Source: Sphingomonas canadensis
Lineage (GTDB): Bacteria; Pseudomonadota; Alphaproteobacteria; Sphingomonadales; Sphingomonadaceae
Assembly: GCF_026013525.1 (NCBI RefSeq)
Contig: NZ_JAPDRA010000007.1
Span: 158,317 to 222,316, forward strand
DNA length: 64,000 nucleotides
Reading direction: 5' to 3'
In this document: positions 1 to 8,846 of the stretch, in pieces
Layout: every line of letters starts with the position of its first letter
How positions within the stretch are numbered: the first letter of the stretch is position 1
Position numbers and translations under genes: made by a program
Notes under the pieces: model-generated
Told to the model about the DNA's origin: nothing
Databases searched by the model: none
The model's input: only the letters and a program-made list of their open reading frames with translations

Positions 1-45
1 GTCAGCCATTCACGGCTTCAGGAAGCGCACACCCGCGCGCGAGGG

Positions 46-438
46 TCAGGCAAGGAAGGTGGGCGGTTCCGGTTCGGGCCCCGTATCGCGGCCAGCAAGG
101 ATCGTTGATGCCGGCCAGAAGGCTTCCGCGACCGGGGTCAATTGTGCCGTGGAGGGCGCGTGCGGCGCCTTTACACCGAGCACCGCAGCGCAGCCAGCCA
201 TCAGCATGCAGCCGGAGCCCCTGGAGGTCTTGGACCCCCCGTTGCCCTTTGTGTCGCTCTTGTCTGGTTTGGCGGCGCAATCAGTGCAGGCGCTAGCCAT
301 CTTGCAATCGGGCATCGCCGAACTCGCGGCGACCTGGTCCTGCTTCATCAGCAGGCATGGCGCGGCAACCGCCACCCCGTTTCCGGCGAGGCCGAACAAG
401 ATGCCCAGGCACAAAAGATGGCGCAGCAGCTTCAGCAC
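46..438 (-). CDS. Small exported cysteine-rich protein, function unknown
   Basis: A 130-residue protein read from a GTG start at 438. A longer reading from an upstream in-frame start would run into cueR. Residues 3-26 form a hydrophobic signal-like segment ending in small residues, so export is likely. Cysteines lie at about 28, 45, 51, 54, 77 and 83, with methionines close by (a C-x5-C-x2-C cluster and a C-x5-C pair), which could bind a soft metal. It follows cueR on the same strand and may share its transcript. I do not recognise the family. A copper-related periplasmic role is inferred only from the cysteines and the neighbours. Confidence 0.55.
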   Translation of the reverse strand: MLKLLRHLLCLGILFGLAGNGVAVAAPCLLMKQDQVAASSAMPDCKMASACTDCAAKPDKSDTKGNGGSKTSRGSGCMLMAGCAAVLGVKAPHAPSTAQLTPVAEAFWPASTILAGRDTGPEPEPPTFLA

Positions 439-508
439 GGTTTCGAAATGCTCCGTGGCGCGACGGGAGTCAATTCGTCGCGGCGAACGTGACGGGTACC
501 GGCGCGCT

Positions 509-895
509 TCATTGCGCCAGCCGTTCGATGATCGGGCAGTCGGGACGGGTGTCGCCATGACAGCGCTCGGCAAGATCGATCAGTGTCCGCCGCATCGCCT
601 CCAGCGCCACGCTTTTGCGCTGCAATTCCCCGGCGCGCGCCATCGCCAGCGCCTTGACCTCGGCGCTCGCCCGGCTGCGGTCGTTCCATAGATCGAGCAG
701 CATTCGGATTTCCTCGATCGGAAATCCCAGGTCGCGGGCGTTGGCGATGAAGCGCAGGCGGTTGAGGTCAGCCGGCGAATAGTCGCGATAACCGCTGTCA
801 CGGCGCGGCGCCTCGGGGATCAGTCCGATCTTCTCATAATGGCGGATCATCCGCTGCGAGACGCCGCTCGCCTCCGAGGCCTGGCCGATGTTCAT
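509..895 (-). CDS. cueR: CueR, Cu(I)-responsive MerR-family activator
   Basis: A 128-residue MerR-family regulator with an N-terminal winged helix-turn-helix (about 1-70), a dimerisation helix and a C-terminal metal loop. Ser77, Cys112 and Cys120 fall at the same numbers as the Cu(I)-site residues of E. coli CueR, with the loop C-H-G-D-T-R-P-D-C, so monovalent copper, silver or gold sensing is well supported. Its ATG overlaps the stop of the copper ATPase gene (ATGA), so the two are translationally coupled and the regulator is probably co-transcribed with its target. It most likely acts at the two matching promoters at 3263-3293 and 6791-6821 by untwisting their 19-nt spacers. Confidence 0.92.
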   Translation of the reverse strand: MNIGQASEASGVSQRMIRHYEKIGLIPEAPRRDSGYRDYSPADLNRLRFIANARDLGFPIEEIRMLLDLWNDRSRASAEVKALAMARAGELQRKSVALEAMRRTLIDLAERCHGDTRPDCPIIERLAQ

Positions 896-3240
896 AGTTC
901 CACCCGGTTCAGCCGGAGCGCGTTGCCGACGACGCTCACCGACGACAGCGCCATCGCCGCCGCCGCGATGATCGGCGACAAGAGGATGCCGAAGAAGGGA
1001 TAGAGCACACCCGCCGCGATCGGTACCCCCGCCGCATTGTAGATGAAGGCGAAGAACAGGTTCTGGCGGATGTTCGACATGGTCGCCTCGCTCAGCGCCC
1101 TTGCCCGCACGATCCCGGTGAGGTCGCCCTTCAAGAGCGTCACCCCGGCGCTCTCGATCGCGACGTCGGTGCCCGAGCCCATGGCGATGCCGACATCGGC
1201 GGCGGCAAGTGCCGGCGCGTCATTGACGCCGTCCCCCGCCATCGCGACCACCTGACCCTCGGCTTTCAATCGCGCGACGACCGCGCTTTTCTGGTCGGGC
1301 AGCACTTCGGCCTCTACCGCGTCGATACCGAGCTTGCGCGCCACGGCCTCCGCGGTCGTGCGATTGTCGCCGGTGAGCATGACCACCTTGATGCCGGCGG
1401 CACGCAGCCCCGCGAGCGCTTCGGGTGTGCTCGCCTTGATCGGGTCGGCGATCGCGAGCACGCCGGCGATCCGGCCGTCCAGCCCCATGAAGATCGCGGT
1501 CGCGCCGTCGCGGCGCAATTCGTCGGCCGTTGCTTCCATCGCGGCAAGATCGATGCCGCTTTCGCGCATGATACGCGCATTGCCCAATATTACCTTCCGG
1601 CCATCGACCGTGCCCGTGGCGCCCTTGCCGGTCGGCGCATCAAAGTCGGAGACCGCGGGAATCTCGATGCGCCTCTGCGTCGCGGCCATCACGACCGCCA
1701 GCGCGAGGGGATGTTCGGATGCGCGCTCGACCGCAGCGGCGAGGCGCAGCACCTCGGCTTCGTCCAACCCTTCGCCGGCAACGATCCGGGTCACGCTGGG
1801 CTTGCCCTCCGTGAGCGTGCCCGTCTTGTCGACGATCAGCGTCTGGACCTTTTCCAGCCGCTCCAGCGCCTCGGCGTTCTTGATCAGCACGCCAAGCCCG
1901 GCGCCGCGCCCGACGCCGACCATGATCGACATCGGCGTTGCCAGCCCCAATGCGCAGGGGCAGGCGATGATCAGCACCGCCACCGCCGCGATCAGACCGT
2001 GCGCCAGGCGCGGCTCCGGACCCCATACACCCCAGGCGATGAAAGCGAGCACCGCGACCGCCAGCACGGCCGGAACGAACCAGCCAGCGACCTGGTCGGC
2101 GAGCCGCTGGATCGGTGCGCGCGATCGCTGCGCCTCGGCCACCATCTGGACGATCCGCGCCAGCATCGTATCGCGACCGATCCGTTCGGCCTTGATGACG
2201 AGCGCTCCGCTCTGGTTGAGCGTGCCGCCGATGACGCTGGCGCCGGACGTCTTGGCGACGGGCATGGACTCGCCGGTCACCATCGATTCGTCGATCGCCG
2301 AGCGGCCTTCCTCGATGCTTCCATCGACCGGCACCTTTTCGCCCGGGCGGACGCGCAACCGGTCGCCGATCGCGACATCTTCCAGCGGGACTTCCTCCTC
2401 CTGTCCATCGGCCGCGATGCGGCGCGCGGTCTTGGGAGCGAGGTTGAGCAGCGCCTTGATCGCACCCGAGGTGCGCTCGCGCGCCCGCAATTCCAGCACC
2501 TGTCCGAGCAGCACCAGCACGGTGATGACCGCCGCAGCCTCGAAATAGACCGCGACCGTCCCACCGTCGCGGAAGGCCGCCGGGAAGATGCCCGGCGCGA
2601 GCGTCGCCACCACGCTATAGGCCCAGGCAACGCCCGTCCCCATCGCGATCAATGTGAACATGTTGAGGTGGCGGGTCTTGAGCGAGATCCAGCCGCGCTC
2701 GAAGAACGGCCAGCCGCCCCACAACACCACGGGTGTCGCCAGTGCCAGCTGGATCCAGGTCGATGCGCGCTCGGAGATGAGATGATGAAGCGCCGGAAAC
2801 AGATGCCCGCCCATTTCGAGGAACAGCACCGGGATCGCGAGCGCCAGGCTGATCCAGAAACGGCGAGTCATGTCGACGAGTTCGGCGCTTGGCCCTGCAT
2901 CCGCGGTAGCGATCTCGGGTTCAAGCGCCATCCCGCAGATCGGGCAGGCGCCCGGATGATCCTGGCGGATCTCCGGGTGCATGGGACAGGTCCAGATCGT
3001 TCCTGGCGCAACCGACTCGGCCGCTGCCGCGCCCAGATAGCGTTCCGGATCGGCGACGAACTTGGTCCGGCAGCCCGCGCTGCAGAAATGATAGTCATGG
3101 CCCTGGTGCGTCGCGTGATGCTGCGTGGTCGCGGGGTCCACGGTCATGCCGCAAACCGGGTCCTTCACCAGGGTTTCGCCCTTGGTGTGCCCGGCGCAGC
3201 AGCCGCTGCCGGACTGCGCATGGTGGTCGGCATGGTTCAT
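892..3240 (-). CDS. copA: Copper-exporting P1B-type ATPase with YHS and heavy-metal-binding N-terminal domains
   Basis: A 782-residue inner-membrane pump predicted to export Cu(I) from the cytoplasm. The N-terminus has a His/Cys-rich leader, a YHS domain (about 25-70, with D-P-V-C-G-M) and a zinc-ribbon-like heavy-metal-binding segment (about 84-107, C-P-M-H-P...C-P-I-C-G-M) in place of the classical CxxC HMA domain. The transmembrane metal motif C-P-C is at 427-429 and the phosphorylation site D-K-T-G-T at Asp471; S-E-H-P and G-D-G-x-N-D motifs follow. The ATG at 3240 is chosen because an AGGA-type ribosome site lies about 8 nt upstream; a start 14 codons earlier is possible. It is expressed from the CueR-type promoter and coupled to cueR. 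Confidence 0.92.
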   Translation of the reverse strand: MNHADHHAQSGSGCCAGHTKGETLVKDPVCGMTVDPATTQHHATHQGHDYHFCSAGCRTKFVADPERYLGAAAAESVAPGTIWTCPMHPEIRQDHPGACPICGMALEPEIATADAGPSAELVDMTRRFWISLALAIPVLFLEMGGHLFPALHHLISERASTWIQLALATPVVLWGGWPFFERGWISLKTRHLNMFTLIAMGTGVAWAYSVVATLAPGIFPAAFRDGGTVAVYFEAAAVITVLVLLGQVLELRARERTSGAIKALLNLAPKTARRIAADGQEEEVPLEDVAIGDRLRVRPGEKVPVDGSIEEGRSAIDESMVTGESMPVAKTSGASVIGGTLNQSGALVIKAERIGRDTMLARIVQMVAEAQRSRAPIQRLADQVAGWFVPAVLAVAVLAFIAWGVWGPEPRLAHGLIAAVAVLIIACPCALGLATPMSIMVGVGRGAGLGVLIKNAEALERLEKVQTLIVDKTGTLTEGKPSVTRIVAGEGLDEAEVLRLAAAVERASEHPLALAVVMAATQRRIEIPAVSDFDAPTGKGATGTVDGRKVILGNARIMRESGIDLAAMEATADELRRDGATAIFMGLDGRIAGVLAIADPIKASTPEALAGLRAAGIKVVMLTGDNRTTAEAVARKLGIDAVEAEVLPDQKSAVVARLKAEGQVVAMAGDGVNDAPALAAADVGIAMGSGTDVAIESAGVTLLKGDLTGIVRARALSEATMSNIRQNLFFAFIYNAAGVPIAAGVLYPFFGILLSPIIAAAAMALSSVSVVGNALRLNRVEL

Positions 3241-3262
3241 CTGACAATCCTCCGATGCGCCC

Positions 3263-3293
3263 GATGTGGGGTTTGACATCATGTCAAGGTCAA
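3263..3293 (-). promoter_or_regulatory. CueR-type promoter/operator of the copper ATPase gene
   Basis: On the minus strand a -35 TTGACC (3293-3288) is followed by a 19-nt spacer and a -10-like CACATC (3268-3263). The long spacer is typical of MerR-family promoters. The spacer holds the perfect dyad TTGACAT-G-ATGTCAA. The same layout and the tract TGTCAAACCC occur at 6791-6821 before the copper oxidase operon, which supports a shared regulator, presumably the adjacent CueR. Confidence 0.72.
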
Positions 3294-3325
3294 GACCCTA
3301 TTCGTCCCCTATGCGGCCGCGCCGC

Positions 3326-3994
3326 TCAGCTCTTGTGCGCGGTAAAGATCGCGATGGTGCCGGTCAGCGTGTGGATGCGCTCACGTTCGGTCACGCCGGC
3401 AAAACCGGCTTCGGCGATCAGGCCGGGAAGAATGCCGTCGGCATTGGGCTGCGTATCCTCGACGCCGTCGAGCCGCTGGACCGTCAACCGGAACAGCAGC
3501 CGCATCAACCCAGCCTGGCGGCAATAGTCGCAAAACACGAGCCGGCCGCCGGGCTTGAGCGCCCGGTACATCGCCGCCATTCCGCTCCGCTTGCCGGCAA
3601 TCGGGACCTGGTGGAACACCAGGCTCGATGTCACCGCATCCGCGCTGCCCGCGGGAAGCGCGTCGGCGAAACCCTGCCGCCAGTCGATCGCGACCGCAGC
3701 GCGCATGGCCTTGTCGCGCGCGATGTCCAGCGCTTGGGCGTCGGGATCGATGCCGATCACATTGGCCTGGGGATAATGCTGCTTGAGCAGGATCGCGAAG
3801 CTGCCGGTCCCGCAACCGACATCCGTGATCGTTTCGCCAGGACGGGGCGCGAGCAGGTCCAGCATCGCGCCGCGCCAACGCAGCTCGCGAGTCCAGGCCC
3901 GGATCGCGCGGTCATAGTCTGTGGTGTCGCCGGTGCCGAGCGGCGGCGTAAAGGCCCGCGGATCTTCGTCTGTGCCGCGATCAGGCTGCGTCAT
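3326..3994 (-). CDS. Class I SAM-dependent methyltransferase
   Basis: A 222-residue soluble protein with a Rossmann methyltransferase fold. Motif I reads D-V-G-C-G-T-G-S (about residue 60) for S-adenosylmethionine, followed by an acidic residue in I-G-I-D-P-D and a later A-L-K-P-G-G-R-L motif. The substrate cannot be read from the sequence; the family covers small molecules, quinones and proteins. It follows copC-copD closely on the same strand and is probably in that operon. The ATG at 3994 has a better-spaced GGGGA site than the ATG at 4000. A link to copper is inferred from position only. Confidence 0.8.
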   Translation of the reverse strand: MTQPDRGTDEDPRAFTPPLGTGDTTDYDRAIRAWTRELRWRGAMLDLLAPRPGETITDVGCGTGSFAILLKQHYPQANVIGIDPDAQALDIARDKAMRAAVAIDWRQGFADALPAGSADAVTSSLVFHQVPIAGKRSGMAAMYRALKPGGRLVFCDYCRQAGLMRLLFRLTVQRLDGVEDTQPNADGILPGLIAEAGFAGVTERERIHTLTGTIAIFTAHKS

Positions 3995-4019
3995 GGTCAT
4001 TCCCCTGTTGCACGGACGG

Positions 4020-4955
4020 CTACATTGCAGAGGCCGAGGGCTCGAGCGTGCCCAGCCAGGCGACCAGTGCCAGCACCGCGATCGCACAGCCGGTCTCGAT
4101 CGTCAGGCTGCGGCGCAGCGCGCTGAGCGCCCCTACATGATCGTCGGTAGCGAGCGAGCGCTCGAAAGCGGGCACCAGCCGAAACCGGTTCGCCGTGGCA
4201 AGCGCGGCCATCGCTCCGAACAGCGCCAGCTTGGCGATCAGCAGCTGCCCATACAGGCTCTCAGGCAGCTTGAGGATGTTCGAAAGTCCGACAAGCAGCC
4301 AGCTGTTGATGAGGCCCGATACGATGATCGAGCCGACCGTGATCGTCCCGACCAGCGAGAAGCCGTCGAGCGCGCGGTGCGACAGGATGAGATGGTCGCG
4401 GTCGACCAGCTCGCGCCGCCGGAACACGAGCAACAACAGCGCGAGCAGCGCGCCGACCCAGATGCCAGCCGCCCAGAGATGGGCAATGTCGGCGCTCAGG
4501 TGAAGCCACCCGACAGCGCCGTCGTCCATCGCGCCGTGCCCACCCCAGGCAAGGCTCGCCAGCGCTACCGCGGCGGCCAGGGTGACCAGCGACAGAGCTG
4601 CCACCGGCCATCGCCGAAGCGCGAACGCCACAACCAGTGCGATGAGGAGCGCGGCCATCCGGAACAGCCAGGCAGTGCCGACGCTCGTGCCGCCGACGAT
4701 CATCTCGATGGAGGCGAGGTCGACCGAGGCCAGCGGCACGCCCGCCATGCTGGCGGCCAGCATGGCGAGGCCGCCGAGCGACAGCGCCGCGCCCAGCGCG
4801 GCGCTGCCCCACAGCCATGGGCCGAGCGCGATCGGACCGTCGAAGCGCCGTTCTTCGCCGCGTAGCGCGTAAAGCGCGAACGCGGCGATGCCGAACAACG
4901 CCATCAGATCAAGGTAGAGCCCCAATCTGATTGCGACCGCACCCATGTCGGACAT
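4020..4955 (-). CDS. copD: CopD-family copper resistance membrane protein
   Basis: A 311-residue polytopic inner-membrane protein with about eight hydrophobic segments. Histidines in the mid-protein helices (G-H-G, D-I-A-H-L-W) match the CopD/PcoD family, which is thought to move copper across the inner membrane in partnership with periplasmic CopC. Its start codon shares one base with the copC stop codon, the usual CopC-CopD arrangement. The C-terminal helix ends in W-L-G-T-L-E-P, also typical of the family. Whether transport is inward or outward cannot be told from sequence. Confidence 0.86.
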   Translation of the reverse strand: MSDMGAVAIRLGLYLDLMALFGIAAFALYALRGEERRFDGPIALGPWLWGSAALGAALSLGGLAMLAASMAGVPLASVDLASIEMIVGGTSVGTAWLFRMAALLIALVVAFALRRWPVAALSLVTLAAAVALASLAWGGHGAMDDGAVGWLHLSADIAHLWAAGIWVGALLALLLLVFRRRELVDRDHLILSHRALDGFSLVGTITVGSIIVSGLINSWLLVGLSNILKLPESLYGQLLIAKLALFGAMAALATANRFRLVPAFERSLATDDHVGALSALRRSLTIETGCAIAVLALVAWLGTLEPSASAM

Positions 4956-5326
4956 TATTTGACCTTGAAGCTGTAATTGCCCTCGACGCGGTGCGTGTCG
5001 GTCGACACGACATGGTAGCTGAGCTTGTAGCTACCGGTCGGCAGCGCTCTGGGCAGCGTGACCACCAGGGTCTTGCCGTCTGCACCGAGGGTCGCCTTGG
5101 CCGGCATCTTCATCGGCGCGTTCATCTTCATGCCCGGCATTTCGGTCATGACGAGATCCGCGCCCGAGAATTGGGCGACGAGCGCTTCCGAAAAGACCAG
5201 CTTGATCTGCGCGGTCGGCGCGGCGACGCTGTTGGGCGCGGGGGTGGCGGATACGAGCTTGGGGTGGGCGTAGGCGGCTACCGGCACGAGAAGCAGCGCG
5301 GCGGCGACGATCGGTGCGAAACGCAT
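4955..5326 (-). CDS. copC: CopC periplasmic copper-binding protein
   Basis: A 123-residue protein with a signal peptide (1-20) cleaved after A-Y-A, leaving an N-terminal histidine (H-P-K-L) as in CopC proteins, where that histidine helps bind Cu(II). A Met-rich loop (M-P-G-M-K-M-N-A-P-M-K-M) offers Cu(I) ligands. The C-terminal S-Y-H-V-V-S-x-D-T-H-x-V-x-G motif is the CopC hallmark. The ATG at 5326 is preceded by GAGAAT and places the signal peptide at the N-terminus. It forms an operon with copD and the methyltransferase. The divergent region 5327-5491 separates it from the CnrY-like gene and shows no clear CueR box. Confidence 0.9.
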   Translation of the reverse strand: MRFAPIVAAALLLVPVAAYAHPKLVSATPAPNSVAAPTAQIKLVFSEALVAQFSGADLVMTEMPGMKMNAPMKMPAKATLGADGKTLVVTLPRALPTGSYKLSYHVVSTDTHRVEGNYSFKVK

Positions 5327-5491
5327 GTGGTATTCTCCGAGAGCCGGCAAGGCGCCGGCATCGGGGAATACGCGCGTCCCGAAAGCAGCCCTCAACAACG
5401 CCGCAATATTTTTCCGATCCCGAAGCCCGAGCGTTTTTTTGAGGGCTTGCGCGATCGCTCGCGTAAGAGTGACAAAGGGGCGAGCGGAGCA

Positions 5492-5776
5492 ATGACTATG
5501 GTACAGGATTTGGACGCGGCCCTCCGGCGGCTTTCCGCCGCACCGGCGCACCCTGGACTCGATATGATCGAGGGAACGGTTCTCGGGCGCCTGCATGACC
5601 GCGCCGAGACCATGTCGTTCCAAGGCCTCGGTATCGGTGCGACCGCCGCGGTCGCCGCGCTGATGCTGGGAATCGCCACCGGAAGTCCCCAGGCATCCGC
5701 GACGCCCAACACATTGTCGCCCTTCGGGCCATCGAGTCCGCTCGCCCCATCCACGCTGTTGACGGCAAGCCGGTGA
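5492..5776 (+). CDS. cnrY: CnrY-like membrane anti-sigma subunit
   Basis: A 94-residue protein with a cytoplasmic N-terminal half (M-V-Q-D-L-D-A-A-L-R-R-L), one hydrophobic segment at about 46-65 and a short Pro/Ser-rich periplasmic tail. Size, topology and gene order match CnrY, the membrane anti-sigma of Cupriavidus nickel/cobalt systems, which captures CnrH through its N-terminal helices. Sequence conservation in this family is low, so the call leans on synteny. The stop overlaps the start of the CnrX-like gene. A second ATG at 5498 is possible. Confidence 0.7.
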   Translation: MTMVQDLDAALRRLSAAPAHPGLDMIEGTVLGRLHDRAETMSFQGLGIGATAAVAALMLGIATGSPQASATPNTLSPFGPSSPLAPSTLLTASR

Positions 5777-6213
5777 CTCCGTTTCGCTGGACGATCGTCA
5801 TCGCACTCGTTGCGTTTCTCGCTGGCATTGCCGGGGTGTTTGTAGGGCATGCGTTGATTCCTGCCTCGCAGACGCAGGGCACCGAACTGCACGAAGTGCT
5901 CCACCATCAGCTGCAGCTGGATGCCAGCCAGGAAGCCCGCCTCGATGCGCTCGAGCAGCAATTCGCGATCCGCCGCAGGGCGCTCGAGCTCGAGCTGCGA
6001 GCCGCCAATGCGCGGCTGGCGGGGGCGATCCAGGCCGAGCATGGCAACGGGCCGCAGGTCACCGCAGCGGTCGATGCCTCGCATGCCGCCATGGGTGAGC
6101 TTCAGAAGGAGACGCTCGCGCACATCTTCGCGATGCGGCAGATCCTGAGGCCTGATCAGGCGCAGAAATTCGATCAGGCGGTGGTGAAGGCGCTGACCAT
6201 CGACGCGCGGTGA
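5773..6213 (+). CDS. cnrX: CnrX-like periplasmic metal sensor
   Basis: A 146-residue protein with one N-terminal membrane anchor (about 6-30) and a helical periplasmic hairpin domain. His40, His44, Glu61, His117 and Met121 correspond, each shifted by two, to the CnrX ligands His42, His46, Glu63, His119 and Met123. The full Ni/Co site is therefore present. Known CnrX proteins respond to Ni(II) or Co(II) and release CnrH from CnrY. Start and stop codons overlap both neighbours (ATGA-type and GTGA), showing a tightly coupled three-gene operon. Specificity for another metal, given the copper genes around it, cannot be excluded. Confidence 0.83.
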   Translation: MTPFRWTIVIALVAFLAGIAGVFVGHALIPASQTQGTELHEVLHHQLQLDASQEARLDALEQQFAIRRRALELELRAANARLAGAIQAEHGNGPQVTAAVDASHAAMGELQKETLAHIFAMRQILRPDQAQKFDQAVVKALTIDAR

Positions 6214-6779
6214 GCCTCGACCTCAACAGCCTGAGCGACGGCGAGCTGGCCGCGCTGAGCATAGCGGGACGCGATACGGCCTTCGCCGAAATCATGCGGC
6301 GACACCGCGAACCAATCTACCGCATCATCGCCGGCAATATCGGCAACGCCGACGAAGCGCTTGACCTCGTTCAGGAGACCTTCGTGTCGGCCCATCGCGC
6401 ATTGGGCCGCTACGCAGCCGATCGACCCATGCGCCGCTGGCTCGCGACTATCGCACTCAACAAATGCCGCGACTGGCGCCGAAGGCGTGCGGTGAGGCGG
6501 CTGTTCGCCTTCGCGCTACCGCTCGACGATGCCAGCACCCAGGTTGCCGAAGACCGGGTGCTTCCCGACGACGAGGTCGCGGACCGAGAGGAAATGGCGC
6601 GGGTCTCGCGCGCAATCGCCGATCTGCCAGCGGCCTTGCGCGAGCCGCTTGTGCTGCACACGCTCCAGGATCTGACTCAGGCTGAGACCGCGGCCATATT
6701 GTCGATCAGCGAAAAGGCGGTCGAGACCCGCATTCGCCGAGCTCGAGCAAAGCTCGCCGAGCGGCTGGGCAGGGACTGA
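6210..6779 (+). CDS. cnrH: CnrH-like ECF sigma factor
   Basis: A 189-residue ECF sigma with region 2 (about 20-90, D-L-V-Q-E-T-F-V) and region 4 (about 130-180, ending in the helix-turn-helix I-S-E-K-A-V-E-T-R-I-R-R-A). It starts with GTG inside the cnrX stop. By synteny it should be held by the CnrY-like protein and released when the CnrX-like sensor binds metal. Its target promoter is not evident: the next operon carries a CueR-type promoter. Targets may lie outside the window or be the cassette itself. Confidence 0.85.
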   Translation: MSLDLNSLSDGELAALSIAGRDTAFAEIMRRHREPIYRIIAGNIGNADEALDLVQETFVSAHRALGRYAADRPMRRWLATIALNKCRDWRRRRAVRRLFAFALPLDDASTQVAEDRVLPDDEVADREEMARVSRAIADLPAALREPLVLHTLQDLTQAETAAILSISEKAVETRIRRARAKLAERLGRD

Positions 6780-6790
6780 ACTCCCAACCC

Positions 6791-6821
6791 TTGACCCTGC
6801 CACAGTGTCAAACCCCATTTT
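6791..6821 (+). promoter_or_regulatory. CueR-type promoter of the copper oxidase operon
   Basis: TTGACC at 6791-6796, a 19-nt spacer, then CATTTT at 6816-6821. The spacer shares the tract TGTCAAACCC with the ATPase promoter at 3263-3293, and its other arm is an imperfect match to the same dyad. The site lies directly downstream of the cnrH-like stop and upstream of the multicopper oxidase gene, so copper, not CnrH, probably switches on the operon. Confidence 0.68.
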
Positions 6822-6905
6822 GTTTTCACCGAATGTGAGGGGCACGCGCGCGCTCTGCGTATGCCCTTTCAGACGTCCAGCTTGAGACGGAATCCAGGGA
6901 ACAGC

Positions 6906-8846
6906 ATGACCGACACCATCGACCGCCGCCAATTGCTGCGTGGCGCCACGCTCGCCGGAGGCGGCCTTGCCCTCGCTGCATGGATGCCCGCCTGGGCGCA
7001 GACCAACTCGGCAGGGATCGTGCGCCCACTCCCGACGCTGTCGGGCGAGGACATCACGCTTCGGATCGCGCGCCAGACGATGACCATCGACGGCCGAAAG
7101 ATGCGTGCGATCGGCGTTAACGGCACCGTTCCTGCACCACTGCTCCGGCTGCGGGAGGGCCAGAAGGTCCGCCTCAATGTCGTCAACGACCTCGACGAGG
7201 ACAGCTCTATCCACTGGCACGGCTTGCTGGTGCCCGCGCAATTCGACGGCGTACCCGGCGTGTCGTTCCCTGGCATAAAGCCCCGATCGAGTTTCCTGTA
7301 CGAGTTCCCGATCCGGCAGAGCGGGACCTATTGGTATCACAGCCATTCGGGACTTCAGGAGCAACTCGGTCATTATGGGCCGATCGTGATCGACCCGGCC
7401 GGGCCCGATCCCGTCCAGTCCGACCGCGAGCATGTGATCGTGCTGGCCGACCATAGCCCCCTGTCGCCAAGCGAGATCTTCCGCCGCATCAAGGTCGATC
7501 CGGGCCATTTCAACTTCCAGCGCCAGACGCTCTCCGGCCTGCTCGCCAAGCGCGATCAGCCGCTCAAGGACCGAATGGACTGGGGACGCATGCGCATGGA
7601 CCCGACCGACGTCCTCGACGTGAGCGGCAGCACCTACACTTACATCGTCAACGGCTTCGGCCCGCAGGACAATTGGACCGCTCTGTTCAAGCCCGGCGAG
7701 CGCGTGCGGCTGCGGATCATCAACGCGTCGGCGATGACCAACTTCAACGTGCGCATTCCCGGGCTTACCCTGTCGATCGTCCAGTCGGACGGCCAGAATG
7801 TCCACCCGGTCGAGGTCGAGGAGTTCCAGATCGGCGTCGCCGAGACCTATGACGCGATCGTCACGCCGTCGGAAGACAAGGCGTACACGATCGTCGCCGA
7901 GGCAATCGACCGGTCGGGGATGGCGCGGGCGACGCTGGCGCCGCGTCCCGGCATGGCAGGCGAAGTGCCGCCGCTCAGGAAGCGCCCGATTGCAAGCATG
8001 AAGGACATGGGGATGGACATGTCGAACATGCCTGGAATGGAGGGCATGGACATGTCGGGCGGGATGGCGCCCCAGCGCGGCGTCGATCCTTCCGCCGAGC
8101 AGAACCGTTCGGCCAGACTGGCGACCCCGGGCGGTGCGATTCCACAGGGCTCGAGCGCGATGCCCGGGATGGCCTCCGGCGACATGGCCGGAATGGATCA
8201 CGGCAACATGCCTGGAATGTCGGGCGAGGAAGGCGCCATGCCGGGCATGGACATGGGCTCGATGGACATGGGCTCGATGGACATGGGCTCGATGAAGATG
8301 CGCGATTTCTCGAATGCGCCGCAGGTGAAGCGGGGCCCGGGCGTCCAGACGATCGCGCCGATGCCGATGGACCGCACCGGCGAGCCCGGCCAGGGGCTCG
8401 AGGACGCCGGCCACAAGGTGCTCGTCTACAAGGATCTGGTGGCGCTCGACCGCAATCCCGACGTGCGTGCGCCAAGCCGCAGCCTCGATATCCATCTGAC
8501 CGGCAACATGGACCGTTTTATGTGGTCGTTCGACGGCGAGAAGATGTCGGACGTGCATGAGCCGATCCCGTTCATCGAAGGCGAGCGCGTACGGATCAAC
8601 CTCATCAACGACACGATGATGAGCCACCCGATCCACATCCATGGCCATTTCTTCGAGCTGGTCACGGGCCATGGCGACCACGGCCCGCGCAAGCATACCG
8701 TGCTCGTCCAGCCCGGCGGCAAGGTGACCTGGGACTTCACCGCCGACGCGGTCGGCGACTGGGCGTTCCACTGCCACCTTCTCTACCACATGGAAGCCGG
8801 GATGATGCGCGTTGTGAGCGTTCGTCCGAAGGGAGAGGCGGCATGA
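6906..8846 (+). CDS. copA: CopA/PcoA-type multicopper oxidase (copper resistance), Met-rich form
   Basis: A 646-residue periplasmic oxidase that oxidises Cu(I) to the less toxic Cu(II). A Tat signal (D-R-R-Q-L-L-R-G) is followed by A-W-A-Q. Copper-ligand motifs are complete: H-W-H-G, H-S-H-S-G, H-P-I-H-I-H-G-H and H-C-H-L-L-Y-H-M-E-A-G-M. Between cupredoxin domains 2 and 3 lies a Met/Gly/Asp-rich insert (about 365-465) with many M-x-M and M-x-x-M motifs, which in CopA/PcoA proteins bind extra Cu(I). The insert contains a perfect threefold 15-nt repeat. The ATG at 6906 is preceded by AGGGAA. The stop overlaps the CopB start by four bases. Confidence 0.93.
   Translation: MTDTIDRRQLLRGATLAGGGLALAAWMPAWAQTNSAGIVRPLPTLSGEDITLRIARQTMTIDGRKMRAIGVNGTVPAPLLRLREGQKVRLNVVNDLDEDSSIHWHGLLVPAQFDGVPGVSFPGIKPRSSFLYEFPIRQSGTYWYHSHSGLQEQLGHYGPIVIDPAGPDPVQSDREHVIVLADHSPLSPSEIFRRIKVDPGHFNFQRQTLSGLLAKRDQPLKDRMDWGRMRMDPTDVLDVSGSTYTYIVNGFGPQDNWTALFKPGERVRLRIINASAMTNFNVRIPGLTLSIVQSDGQNVHPVEVEEFQIGVAETYDAIVTPSEDKAYTIVAEAIDRSGMARATLAPRPGMAGEVPPLRKRPIASMKDMGMDMSNMPGMEGMDMSGGMAPQRGVDPSAEQNRSARLATPGGAIPQGSSAMPGMASGDMAGMDHGNMPGMSGEEGAMPGMDMGSMDMGSMDMGSMKMRDFSNAPQVKRGPGVQTIAPMPMDRTGEPGQGLEDAGHKVLVYKDLVALDRNPDVRAPSRSLDIHLTGNMDRFMWSFDGEKMSDVHEPIPFIEGERVRINLINDTMMSHPIHIHGHFFELVTGHGDHGPRKHTVLVQPGGKVTWDFTADAVGDWAFHCHLLYHMEAGMMRVVSVRPKGEAA
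8247..8291 (+). repeat. Threefold 15-nt tandem repeat in the Met-rich insert
   Basis: Three identical copies of ATGGACATGGGCTCG at 8247-8261, 8262-8276 and 8277-8291 encode M-D-M-G-S three times. It lies in the methionine-rich region of the multicopper oxidase, where copy number could vary by slippage without breaking the frame. Confidence 0.93.
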
